This document shows positions 23,980 to 32,343 of a DNA stretch of 49,903 nt, one piece after another. Position 1 is the stretch's first letter. Each line of letters begins with the position of its first letter. The stretch spans positions 1 through 49,903 of the forward strand of contig JAKSJQ010000012.1 of the NCBI GenBank assembly GCA_024402115.1. The letters are read 5' to 3'. Source of the DNA: Bacteroidales bacterium (GTDB taxonomy: Bacteria > Bacteroidota > Bacteroidia > Bacteroidales > UBA932). The notes under the pieces are model-generated. The model ran no database searches. It worked only from the letters and a program-made list of their open reading frames with translations, and was not told the DNA's origin. Both the position numbers and the translations under genes were made by a program.

Positions 23980-24972
23980 ATGGACAGCGTCAACATCAAA
24001 GAATTGAATGACAGGATCCAGCAGGAAAGCTCTTTCGTGGACCTGCTTACGATGGAGATGAACAAGGTCATCGTCGGCCAGAAATCTCTCATCGAGAACC
24101 TCATGATCGGTCTGCTCGCCAACGGCCACATCCTTCTCGAAGGTGTTCCTGGTCTTGCGAAGACATTGGCTATCAATACTCTCGCTTCTGCAGTGGATGC
24201 GAAGTTCAGCCGTATACAGTTCACCCCTGACCTCCTTCCAGCGGACCTCATCGGTACCATGATCTACTCCCAGAAGTCGGAGACCTTCCAGATCAAGAAG
24301 GGTCCGGTCTTCGCGAACTTCGTGCTCGCGGATGAGATCAACCGTTCCCCTGCGAAGGTGCAGTCAGCACTCCTCGAGGCCATGCAGGAGCGTCAGGTCA
24401 CCATCGGTGACGAGACCTTCAAGCTTCCTGAGCCATTCCTCGTGATGGCTACCCAGAACCCTATCGAGCAGGAGGGTACATATCCTCTTCCAGAGGCCCA
24501 GATGGACCGTTTCATGCTCAAGGTCGTGGTGACTTATCCTAAGAAGGAGGAGGAGAAGCTCATCGTCAGGATGAACAATACCGGAGAGTTCCCTAAGGCG
24601 AACGCCATACTCAAGCCGGAGGACATCGTCCGTGCCCGCAAGCTCGTGCGTGAGGTCTACATGGACGAGAAGATCGAGCGCTACATCGTGGATATCGTGT
24701 TCGCGACCAGAACTCCTGAGGAGTATGGTCTCGGCAAGCTCAAGAATCTCATCTCATACGGTGCGTCTCCACGTGCCAGCATCTCGCTCTCGATGGCAGC
24801 AAAGGCTTATGCCTTCATCAAGAGGCGCGGCTATGTGATTCCGGAGGATGTACGTGCGGTGTGCAACGAGGTGCTTCGCCACAGGATAGGTCTCACCTAC
24901 GAGGCTGAGGCTGAGAACGTGACCACGGAGCAGATCATTGCCGAAATAATCAATGCGGTCGAGGATCCTTAA
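23980..24972 (+). CDS. moxR: MoxR-family AAA+ ATPase
   Basis: MoxR ATPases act as chaperone-like partners of von Willebrand factor A (VWA) proteins, often in stress or metal-insertion roles. The 330-residue protein has Walker A GVPGLAKT at residues 55-62, Walker B/sensor sequence VLADEINRSPAKVQSALLEAMQE near 115-137, and the MATQNPIEQEGTYPLPEAQMDRF segment near 150-170. It heads a long same-strand run (DUF58, a 335-residue protein, BatA, BatB, BatC, BatD/E) with gaps of 0-12 bp. That is the arrangement of the Bacteroides aerotolerance operon, to which moxR is commonly linked. Confidence 0.94.
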   Translation: MDSVNIKELNDRIQQESSFVDLLTMEMNKVIVGQKSLIENLMIGLLANGHILLEGVPGLAKTLAINTLASAVDAKFSRIQFTPDLLPADLIGTMIYSQKSETFQIKKGPVFANFVLADEINRSPAKVQSALLEAMQERQVTIGDETFKLPEPFLVMATQNPIEQEGTYPLPEAQMDRFMLKVVVTYPKKEEEKLIVRMNNTGEFPKANAILKPEDIVRARKLVREVYMDEKIERYIVDIVFATRTPEEYGLGKLKNLISYGASPRASISLSMAAKAYAFIKRRGYVIPEDVRAVCNEVLRHRIGLTYEAEAENVTTEQIIAEIINAVEDP

Positions 24973-24975
24973 TAG

Positions 24976-25866
24976 ATGAACGGACAGACAACAAACGACC
25001 TGCTGAAGAAGGTCAGGAAGATAGAGATCAGGACCAGGGCGCTCTCGCACCAGGTCTTCGCCGGAGAGTACCACTCCGCCTTCAAGGGCAAGGGTATGAC
25101 CTTCAGCGAGGTGAGAGAGTACCAGTGGGGGGATGACGTGCGCAATATGGACTGGAACGTCACCGCGCGTCTGAGTGCTCCTTACGTCAAGGTCTTCGAG
25201 GAGGAGAGGGAGATGACCGTGATGCTGCTGATAGACGTCAGCCGCTCGGGTCTCTTCGGAACCACCTCCCAGAACAAGCGCGACCTCATCGCCGAGATTG
25301 CCGCGGTGCTCTCTTTCTCCGCCATCATCAACAACGATAAGGTCGGTGCCTTGCTGTTCAGCGACAAGGTCGAGAAGTTCATACCGCCGAAGAAGGGCCG
25401 CAGCCATCTCCTGCACATCATCCGCGAGGTCGTGGAGTACACTCCCGAGTCCGACGGAACCGATGTCGGTGAGGCTCTGAGGTACCTTACGAACGCGATC
25501 AAGAAGAAGTGCACGGCCTTCGTGCTCTCTGACCTGATCGACGTCGATTCGGAGTGCACTCCAAAGTATGAGGATGCGCTGAAGGTGGCCGTGAACAGGC
25601 ACGACATCTCCATGATCGAGGTCTATGACCCGAGGGAGAGGGAGATTCCTGACGTCGGTCTGGTGAACGTGAAGGATTCCGAGACCGGACGCACGGCCTG
25701 GGTCAACACTTCGTCGGCGAAGATGAGAAGAAGCTATGCCCAGTGGTTCGATGACGTCGACAAGGCGACTTCGAAGATGCTGATGAAATACAGCATAGAC
25801 AGCGTCAAGATCGCTACGGACCAGGACTATGTCAAGGGTCTGATGACATTTTTTCAGAAACGATAG
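24976..25866 (+). CDS. DUF58-family VWA-like protein
   Basis: The 296-residue cytoplasmic protein carries the DUF58 signature (FSEVREYQWGDDVRNMDWN at about 43-61), followed by a VWA-type fold with a MIDAS-like DVSRS at residues 87-91 and a later VLSDLIDVD. It starts 3 bp after moxR and its stop is immediately followed by the next ATG. DUF58 proteins pair with MoxR ATPases across bacteria; the likely role is as the soluble VWA partner of this MoxR. The biochemical activity is unknown. Confidence 0.9.
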   Translation: MNGQTTNDLLKKVRKIEIRTRALSHQVFAGEYHSAFKGKGMTFSEVREYQWGDDVRNMDWNVTARLSAPYVKVFEEEREMTVMLLIDVSRSGLFGTTSQNKRDLIAEIAAVLSFSAIINNDKVGALLFSDKVEKFIPPKKGRSHLLHIIREVVEYTPESDGTDVGEALRYLTNAIKKKCTAFVLSDLIDVDSECTPKYEDALKVAVNRHDISMIEVYDPREREIPDVGLVNVKDSETGRTAWVNTSSAKMRRSYAQWFDDVDKATSKMLMKYSIDSVKIATDQDYVKGLMTFFQKR

Positions 25867-26874
25867 ATGAAAAGCTTTATCAAGATATTTGCGGTGCTCC
25901 TGTGCCTGCCGACCATGCTTTTCGCGCGCGACCGCGAGAAGAGCGTAGCCGACGGTGCGTTCCTCAGACCTTTGCAGCAGAGGGATTCGGTGCTGATCGC
26001 AGACCAGCTCAGATATGGCGTTCGACTGAACAACGTCCCTAAGGGCACGAGGCTGCTCCTCCCGGATTGGAAGGACACCCTCAGCAGGAACGTCGAGGTC
26101 GTGAGGCCATGGCAGATGGACACGGTCAGCGTGCACAAGCAGGGGAAGGGCATGCCGGAAACCATGGACCTGGAGGCCTACATGGTCATCACCTCCTTCG
26201 AGGAGGGATTGCACGACCTTCCGGGCATCTTCATGGTGAGATGGGCTCCGGACGGTGTCGTGGATACGCTGACCTACTCGGCGAACCAGCTCGTGGTGAC
26301 CACCATTCCGGTGGATACCGCGACCTTCGTGGTGCATGAGATCAAGGATCAGGTACGCTATCCTGTCACCTTCAGGGAGGTGCTCCCATATATTCTCGCG
26401 GCACTCCTCATCGGCGGACTCATTGCCCTTGCGGCATGGCTGATCATACGCCAGCGCAGGACGAGGGCCGGGGAGGAAGCAGCACGCAAGGAGCCTGCCC
26501 ACATCGTGGCACGGCGAGAAATCCACAAGTGGCATGGTGACAAGTCCTGGGAGCCTTCGCAGCAGAAGGCCTTCTATTCTGGCGTCACCGATGCACTTCG
26601 CGGATATATCGACGCCCGTTACGGCATCTCGGCGATGGAGATGACTACTCAGGAGCTTTTCGATGCCATCAAGGGTACCGATGTCCCTGACGATCTGAAG
26701 GCTCCGCTCAAGGAACTCTTCGAGAGGGCCGACTTCGTGAAGTTCGCCAAGCATGCGGCTGACCGCGAGGAGAATTCCGGAGTCATCCCGCTCGCAGTGC
26801 GTTTCGTGACCTCTACCTACCAGGTGGAAGTCGAGGACGAGGCTGCCGCGGGGAAGAATGAACATGTAAACTAA
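25867..26874 (+). CDS. Bat-operon membrane protein, periplasmic domain plus cytoplasmic tail
   Basis: This 335-residue protein has a signal peptide (about 1-21, ending MLFARD) and a beta-rich periplasmic domain to about 170. One transmembrane helix follows at about 175-196 (YILAALLIGGLIALAAWLII) and then a basic cytoplasmic tail with helical segments (KAFYSGVTDALRGYIDARYG). I recognise the layout as that of the less well described protein between DUF58 and BatA in many Bacteroidetes; it resembles a short BatD-like or DUF4381-like protein. It starts directly at the stop of the DUF58 gene. A structural role holding the MoxR/VWA complex to the membrane is inference. Confidence 0.75.
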   Translation: MKSFIKIFAVLLCLPTMLFARDREKSVADGAFLRPLQQRDSVLIADQLRYGVRLNNVPKGTRLLLPDWKDTLSRNVEVVRPWQMDTVSVHKQGKGMPETMDLEAYMVITSFEEGLHDLPGIFMVRWAPDGVVDTLTYSANQLVVTTIPVDTATFVVHEIKDQVRYPVTFREVLPYILAALLIGGLIALAAWLIIRQRRTRAGEEAARKEPAHIVARREIHKWHGDKSWEPSQQKAFYSGVTDALRGYIDARYGISAMEMTTQELFDAIKGTDVPDDLKAPLKELFERADFVKFAKHAADREENSGVIPLAVRFVTSTYQVEVEDEAAAGKNEHVN

Positions 26875-26879
26875 GGAGG
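26874..26879 (+). promoter_or_regulatory. Strong Shine-Dalgarno site for batA
   Basis: AGGAGG lies 7 bases before the batA ATG and overlaps the stop of the upstream gene. Such sites are rare in this window and in Bacteroidetes generally. Confidence 0.7.
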
Positions 26880-26886
26880 AAGACAA

Positions 26887-27870
26887 ATGTTTTTCGAATA
26901 TCCCGGTCTGCTCTGGTTGGAGGTGATTCCGCTGCTTCTGGTGGCGCATTATCTCTATCTCGAGCTATGCGGCAGGAAGCCTCACATGAGGGTTTCCACC
27001 ATAGTGCCGTGGAAGAAGACCGATACTTCCCTGATGGCGGCGACCAGGCATCTGCCATTCGTCCTGAAGACGGCTGCGATCGCTCTGATCATAGTCGCCA
27101 TCGCCCGTCCGCGCTCTTCCGAGGAGCTCGAGAGGATAGATACGGAGGGAATCGACATCGTACTCGCGATGGACGTTTCGTCGAGTATGCTCGCACGCGA
27201 TTTCAAGCCTGACCGCCTGAGTGCGGCGAAGGACATCGCAATCGAGTTCATCTCGCAGCGTCCTTACGACAGGATGGGAATAGTCGTTTTCGCAGGCGAG
27301 AGCTATACCCAGTGTCCTCTCACCACTGACCGTGCGACCCTCATCAACATGATGAAGGAAGTGCAGACTGACCTCATCGAGGATGGTACCGCGATCGGAA
27401 ACGGACTCGCGACAGCCGTAGCCAGGATGAAGGATTCGGACGCCAAGAGCCGAGTCGTGATCCTGCTCACCGACGGTGTGAACAACATGGGCGAGATCAC
27501 CCCGCAGACCGCAGCTGAGATTGCTCAGACCTACGGAATCAGGGTGTACACCATTGGCGTGGGTGCCAGAGGTACCGCGCCATATCCGGTCATGACCCCT
27601 TGGGGACCGGATGTACAGAACATAGAAGTCGAGATCGACGAGGAACTTCTCCAGGGCATCGCGGATGCGACCGGCGGAAAGTACTTCAGGGCTACGGACA
27701 ATACGAAGCTCGCGGAGATCTACGGCGAGATTAACAAGATGGAGAAGGCGAAGACCACCGTGGACAGTTTCCCTATCTACAAGGAACTCTTCACTAGGTA
27801 TGCGGTAGCGGCGCTCATCTGCCTGCTGCTGGCGCTCGGATTCGACCTTTTCCTCAGAAGATTGCCATAG
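26887..27870 (+). CDS. batA: BatA, VWA-domain membrane protein
   Basis: The 327-residue protein of the aerotolerance operon has N-terminal helices (about 8-26 and 58-74) and a VWA domain with a perfect MIDAS DVSSS at residues 96-100. The Thr of DGTAIG and Asp of LLTDGVNN complete the metal site, and a C-terminal membrane helix lies near residues 300-320 (YAVAALICLLLALGFDLFL). Bat proteins were linked to oxygen tolerance in Bacteroides fragilis; the mechanism is not established. It precedes batB by 12 bp and is read from a strong AGGAGG site. Confidence 0.92.
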   Translation: MFFEYPGLLWLEVIPLLLVAHYLYLELCGRKPHMRVSTIVPWKKTDTSLMAATRHLPFVLKTAAIALIIVAIARPRSSEELERIDTEGIDIVLAMDVSSSMLARDFKPDRLSAAKDIAIEFISQRPYDRMGIVVFAGESYTQCPLTTDRATLINMMKEVQTDLIEDGTAIGNGLATAVARMKDSDAKSRVVILLTDGVNNMGEITPQTAAEIAQTYGIRVYTIGVGARGTAPYPVMTPWGPDVQNIEVEIDEELLQGIADATGGKYFRATDNTKLAEIYGEINKMEKAKTTVDSFPIYKELFTRYAVAALICLLLALGFDLFLRRLP

Positions 27871-27874
27871 GAGG
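27869..27874 (+). promoter_or_regulatory. Strong Shine-Dalgarno site for batB
   Basis: AGGAGG overlaps the batA stop codon and lies 8 bases before the batB ATG at 27883. Confidence 0.7.
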
Positions 27875-27882
27875 GAAGAGAT

Positions 27883-28884
27883 ATGTTGAATTTTGCACAA
27901 GCTGATTTTCTTCTCCTGATACTGCTCATCCCGGTATTCTTCATCGTGTATGCGCTGATGCGCAGGCTTCGCGGCAGGCGTCTTGCGAAGTTCGGCGATC
28001 CTGAGCAGGTCAGCAGGCTCATGCCGTCCGTCTCTTCGGCGAAGGGATGGGTGAGGCTGAGCATCTTCTCGCTCGCGTTCTTCTTCTTCGTGATCGGTCT
28101 CTCACGTCCGCAGATCGGAGCCAAGCTCAAGGAACACAAGACCAAGGGTGTCGAGATCATGATATGTCTCGACGTGTCGAATTCCATGCTGGCCGAGGAC
28201 TATTCTCCTAACCGACTCGACAGGGCGAAGCTGGCACTCTCGCGTCTTGTGGACAGGCTCAGCGGTGACCGTATCGGTCTCATCGTCTTTGCCGGAGAGC
28301 CTTTCGTGCAGCTGCCGATCACCACTGACTACGTGTCGGCGAAGATGTTCATGGGAACCACATCCACCGAGTCCGTGCCTGTCCAGGGTACAGCGCTGGG
28401 AGCGGCCATCAATACCGCGATACGCAGCTTCAGCGCCCAGAGCGAGAAGAGCCGCGCTATCATCGTCATCACCGACGGAGAGAACCATGAGGACGACCCT
28501 GTCGCGGCAGCGGCCCAGGCGGCGGAACTCGGAATCAGGGTGTTCACGATCGGTATCGGCTCCCCTGAAGGAAAGCCTATCCCGATGAACGGCGAGCTTC
28601 TCCGGGACAGGAACGGAGACATAGTCGTGACCAGGCTCGAGGAGGATATCCTCATGCAGGTCGCCCAGGCCGGAAACGGTGCCTACGTGCGCGCCGGCAA
28701 CAGTGAGTTCGGACTTCAGCCTATAGTCGACAGCATCAAGAAGATGGATGCGGAAGAGTTCAATTCCATCATCTTCGAGGAGTTCGACGAACAGTATATG
28801 TATTTCTTCGCCATCGCTCTCGTCCTCTTTGTGCTCGAGATGCTGATAGGTGAGAGGAAGCACAGAAGGAATCTTTTTGATTGA
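27883..28884 (+). CDS. batB: BatB, VWA-domain membrane protein
   Basis: The 333-residue paralogue of BatA carries MIDAS DVSNS at residues 97-101, the Thr of QGTALG and the Asp of VITDGENHEDD. Membrane helices lie at about 8-27 and 57-73, with a C-terminal helix near 305-325 (YMYFFAIALVLFVLEMLIG). The same fold and topology as BatA suggest the two form a membrane VWA complex. BatC starts 2 bases after its stop. Confidence 0.92.
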   Translation: MLNFAQADFLLLILLIPVFFIVYALMRRLRGRRLAKFGDPEQVSRLMPSVSSAKGWVRLSIFSLAFFFFVIGLSRPQIGAKLKEHKTKGVEIMICLDVSNSMLAEDYSPNRLDRAKLALSRLVDRLSGDRIGLIVFAGEPFVQLPITTDYVSAKMFMGTTSTESVPVQGTALGAAINTAIRSFSAQSEKSRAIIVITDGENHEDDPVAAAAQAAELGIRVFTIGIGSPEGKPIPMNGELLRDRNGDIVVTRLEEDILMQVAQAGNGAYVRAGNSEFGLQPIVDSIKKMDAEEFNSIIFEEFDEQYMYFFAIALVLFVLEMLIGERKHRRNLFD

Positions 28885-28886
28885 GT

Positions 28887-29717
28887 ATGAGATTGTACAG
28901 ACACATATTTGCCCTCGTGGCGGCTTCATGCATGAGCCTCAGCGCAATGGCGCAGGCGGACAGGCATGAGGTGCGTCAGGGTAACCGTGACTTCCGCAAG
29001 GAGAACTACAAGGCTGCGGACGTGGATTACAGGAAGGCCATCCTTCGTGACTCCACCTCATTTGCCGCCAACTATAACCTTGCGAACACGCTCTACAAGA
29101 TGGCAGGCGGTCAGCAGGCGCAGGGCGGAATGGAAGAGGCGGACAAGTATTATAAGGCAGTCGAGGGACAGGCTTCGGTCTCTGCCTACGGTGCTGACTA
29201 TTGGTTCAACGTCGGCGATGCTGCTCTGGCATCGAAGAATTATCAGCAGGCGGTGGATGCTTTCAAGAAATCGCTTCTGATGCGTCCGGAGGATATCGAC
29301 GCGAAGGAGAACTACATCTACGCAAAGAAGATGCTCGAGGACCAGCAGCAGAACGGCGGCGGTGGCGACAATGACCAGAATCAGGATCAGAATCAGGATC
29401 AGAACCAAGACCAGAACCAGGACCAGAACGACAATCAGAATGATCAGAACCAGGACCAGAATCAGGATCAGAATGGCGATGGTGACCAGGATAAGAACGA
29501 CCAGAACAAGGACGACAACGACGGTCAGAATGATCAGAACAATCAGAACGACCAGGATAGGCCACAGCAGCAACAACCTCAGCAGCAGGGTATAAGCCCT
29601 CAGCAGGCACAGCAGATGCTCCAGGCCATCCAGGCTAAGGAGAAGGAGACTCAGGACAAGGTCAACAAGGAGAAGGCCGCTGTCCTCAAGTCAAGGCAGA
29701 AAGAGAAGAATTGGTAA
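28887..29717 (+). CDS. batC: BatC, TPR protein with an Asp/Gln/Asn repeat tail
   Basis: The 276-residue exported protein has a signal peptide (about 1-23, ending SAMAQA) and TPR-like helices (VRQGNRDFRKENYKAADVDY; FAANYNLANTLYKM; YWFNVGDAALASKNYQQAVDAF) to about residue 150. A low-complexity Asp/Gln/Asn tract runs from about 160 to 226, then a Gln/Pro-rich and charged helical C terminus. I chose the ATG at 28887 over the in-frame TTG at 28881, which overlaps the batB stop. TPR proteins are a standard part of Bat operons. The length of the acidic/polar tract is unusual. Confidence 0.88.
   Translation: MRLYRHIFALVAASCMSLSAMAQADRHEVRQGNRDFRKENYKAADVDYRKAILRDSTSFAANYNLANTLYKMAGGQQAQGGMEEADKYYKAVEGQASVSAYGADYWFNVGDAALASKNYQQAVDAFKKSLLMRPEDIDAKENYIYAKKMLEDQQQNGGGGDNDQNQDQNQDQNQDQNQDQNDNQNDQNQDQNQDQNGDGDQDKNDQNKDDNDGQNDQNNQNDQDRPQQQQPQQQGISPQQAQQMLQAIQAKEKETQDKVNKEKAAVLKSRQKEKNW
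29368..29560 (+). repeat. Degenerate 12-bp repeat tract in batC
   Basis: Repeats of the type CAGAAYCAGGAY, most regular at about 29375-29429, encode an alternating Asp/Gln/Asn stretch. Third positions vary (AAT/AAC, GAT/GAC), so the repeat is older than the rluB 90-bp repeat or is under protein-level selection. Confidence 0.85.
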
Positions 29718-29718
29718 G

Positions 29719-32343
29719 ATGATGAAGAGAATCCTATTCATATTGGCGGCGCTTCTGCCGCTTTCGGCATTTGCGCAGGACATCAAGGTCAGTGCGCCGA
29801 ACCTCGTGGCTGCGGACGAGCAGTTCAAGATCACCTTCTCGATAGAAGGCGATGGTAAGCCGTCCGACTTCAACTGGAACAGCGGCAACGATTTCCAGCT
29901 TGTGTGGGGACCTCAGAAAGGCTTCTCCTCATCTACCAGCATAGTGAACGGAAAGGTAAGCTCTTCGAGCACGAGCACATACACCTATATCCTCATGCCT
30001 AAGGCGGCGGGCAAGTTCACCCTTCCTGCGGCTACCGCCAAGGTCAAGGGAAACACCATCAGCTCGTCACCGATTACCCTCGAGGTAGTTTCCGGTGGTG
30101 CGGCAGCTGGTGCGCAGCAGGGCGGGCAGCAGTCTTCGCAGCCTCAGCAGAATCAGGCCCAGGTAGGTCAGGTCAGCGGTGAGGACCTCTACATGAGGCT
30201 CATGCTCAGCAGCAACAATGCGGTCGTAGGACAGCCTGTGACTGCGACCATCAAGCTCTTCCAGAGAGTGGATATCGCCGGTTTCGACGATGCGAAGTTC
30301 CCTTCTTTCAACGGATTCTGGAGCCAGGACGTCACACCTCAGGGCGACATCCACTTCACCAGGGAGAAGGTCGGTGACCAGATATACAATACTGCAGTCA
30401 TCAGGCGCTATGTGATCATCCCTCAGATGGCAGGTGACCTTACCATCGATCCATCGGAACTCGTGTGCAGGATATACCAGAAGGTTCCGAGCCGTGGCAA
30501 CAGCATCTTCGACGGATTCTTCGATGACTATACTACCATCCGCAAGCGTATCACCACACCTGCCACAAGGCTCCATGTGACTGCTCTTCCGGGCGGTGCT
30601 CCGGCATCATTCGGCGGTGGAGTGGGTGAGTTTAACATCAGCGCGAAGCTCAACAAGGACTCGTTCTCGACCCACGAGGCTGGCTCTCTCATCGTGACTG
30701 TCAGCGGACGCGGAAACGTCGCTCTTCTCGAGGCTCCGAAGATCAATTTCCCTCCTGACTTCGAGGTATATGACACCAAGGTGACAGAGAATGTGGACAA
30801 GGCTTCAGGCAGCACTACCGGCAGCAAGACCTACGAGTATCCGTTCATCCCTCGCAGCCATGGAGATTTCGAGATTGAGCCGATCCAGTACTCGTACTAC
30901 GACATCAGCAAGGGCAAGTATGTGACCCTCGAGACCGAGGCCATCCCATTCACCGTGCTTCGTGGAAACGACAGTGACGCGACTTCGGGCTCCGCTCAGG
31001 GCGTGGTCGTCCCAGGCGTGGCGAAGAAGGGCGTGAAGAACCTAGGCGAGGATATACGATATATCAATACCAAGAAGCCTTCTCTCAGCGCGAAGGGCGA
31101 TTTCTTTGCAGGATCAGGACTCTTCTGGACCCTCATGGCGCTTCTTGCCGCTGCGGCTGCGGCGACGTGGGCTGTTCTCAGGAGCATGTACTCTAGACGC
31201 GCAGACGTCGTCGGAACGAAGACCAGAAAGGCTACCAAGATGGCTATGAAGCGTCTCAAGCTTACTGAGACCTTCCTCCAGCAGAACCTCTATACCGCCT
31301 TCTACGAGGAACTCCACAAGGCGCTCCTCGGATTCGTATCCGACAAGCTCAACATGCCGGCTACTGACCTCTCGAAGGACAATATCGCGGAGAGGCTTAC
31401 CGCTGGCGGAGCAGATGCAGCGACCGTCGCATCCTTCATCGAGGTGCTCGATGCATGCGAATACGCACGCTATGCTCCTGACGCAGGTCATGACGCAATG
31501 CAGGCACATTACCAGAAGGCCATCGACACCATTTCCTCAATTGATTCCAGCATGAAGAAGAACAATACGCCGAAGGGCACCATGGCAGTTATCATCGCCA
31601 TGCTCATGATGCTTCCTCTTTCTGCCTCAGCGCAGCAGTCAGACTATATCGAGACTCAGTGGGAGAATGCTGCAAGAGCATACGCGGAAGGCAGGTGGAC
31701 AGAGGCTCTCGAAGGATGGCATGCCATCGACGAGGCCGGACTCCAGTCTCCTGAACTCTACTACAACATAGGAAATGCCTGGTATAAGTCAGAATCCTAT
31801 GCGAAGGCGATACTCTACTACGAGAGGGCGCTCAAGCTCGATCCTTCATATTCAGACGCAAGGTACAATCTCGAAGTAGCCAAGGCTTTCGTGCAGGACG
31901 ATATCGAGCCTGTTCCGGAGTTCGTGCTCAAGACATGGTGGAGAAAGCTCTGCTACGTCACCGATTCTACTGCGTGGGCAGTGCTGGCGATACTCTTCTT
32001 CGCACTCACCCTCGCGATGGTGCTCCTCTTCCTCCTTGCACCTGCATCAGCAGGCAAGAAGGTGGGATTCTTCACCGGTATCGCAGCTCTTCTTCTCACT
32101 TTCATGGCCCTGAATTTCTCCATACAGCAGAAGCACGACTGGTTCAAGGCGGACAGCGCCATCGTGATGAGGCCGGTTGCTCCTGTCAAGAGCTCTCCTT
32201 CTTCGGAGTCGTCATCGGACCTCTTCGTACTCCATGAGGGTACAAAGGTTCAGATACTCGACAATGTCGCAGAGTGGACGAATATCGAGCTCGCAGACGG
32301 ACGTCAGGGTTGGATAAGGACCGAGAGCCTGGAGGTTATCTAA
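29719..32343 (+). CDS. BatD-BatE fusion protein
   Basis: One uninterrupted 874-residue frame joins two proteins that are usually separate. Residues 1-611 match BatD (oxygen-tolerance family): signal peptide (about 1-20, LSAFAQ), Ig-like periplasmic repeats, a membrane helix at about 467-488, and a cytoplasmic helical region. Residues 612-874 match BatE. A second signal-peptide-like segment comes first (MKKN...AVIIAMLMMLPLSASAQ), followed by TPR helices (about 640-735), two membrane helices (about 755-777 and 785-803) and an SH3-like tail (DGRQGWIRTESLEVI). The ATG at 31552 could begin an independent BatE. The 3' end overlaps the convergent exporter gene by 8 bp. Confidence 0.88.
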   Translation: MMKRILFILAALLPLSAFAQDIKVSAPNLVAADEQFKITFSIEGDGKPSDFNWNSGNDFQLVWGPQKGFSSSTSIVNGKVSSSSTSTYTYILMPKAAGKFTLPAATAKVKGNTISSSPITLEVVSGGAAAGAQQGGQQSSQPQQNQAQVGQVSGEDLYMRLMLSSNNAVVGQPVTATIKLFQRVDIAGFDDAKFPSFNGFWSQDVTPQGDIHFTREKVGDQIYNTAVIRRYVIIPQMAGDLTIDPSELVCRIYQKVPSRGNSIFDGFFDDYTTIRKRITTPATRLHVTALPGGAPASFGGGVGEFNISAKLNKDSFSTHEAGSLIVTVSGRGNVALLEAPKINFPPDFEVYDTKVTENVDKASGSTTGSKTYEYPFIPRSHGDFEIEPIQYSYYDISKGKYVTLETEAIPFTVLRGNDSDATSGSAQGVVVPGVAKKGVKNLGEDIRYINTKKPSLSAKGDFFAGSGLFWTLMALLAAAAAATWAVLRSMYSRRADVVGTKTRKATKMAMKRLKLTETFLQQNLYTAFYEELHKALLGFVSDKLNMPATDLSKDNIAERLTAGGADAATVASFIEVLDACEYARYAPDAGHDAMQAHYQKAIDTISSIDSSMKKNNTPKGTMAVIIAMLMMLPLSASAQQSDYIETQWENAARAYAEGRWTEALEGWHAIDEAGLQSPELYYNIGNAWYKSESYAKAILYYERALKLDPSYSDARYNLEVAKAFVQDDIEPVPEFVLKTWWRKLCYVTDSTAWAVLAILFFALTLAMVLLFLLAPASAGKKVGFFTGIAALLLTFMALNFSIQQKHDWFKADSAIVMRPVAPVKSSPSSESSSDLFVLHEGTKVQILDNVAEWTNIELADGRQGWIRTESLEVI

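Noticed and set aside
24754..26949. A 731-codon open frame on the minus strand opposite the moxR/DUF58/bat genes
   Set aside because: It is opposite several well recognised genes with family motifs, has no recognisable domain, and such long antisense frames are expected from the codon bias here.
32336..32343. Overlap of the BatD/E and exporter stop codons as a possible sequence error
   Set aside because: Both C termini are plausible and an 8-bp tail-to-tail overlap is common in compact genomes.
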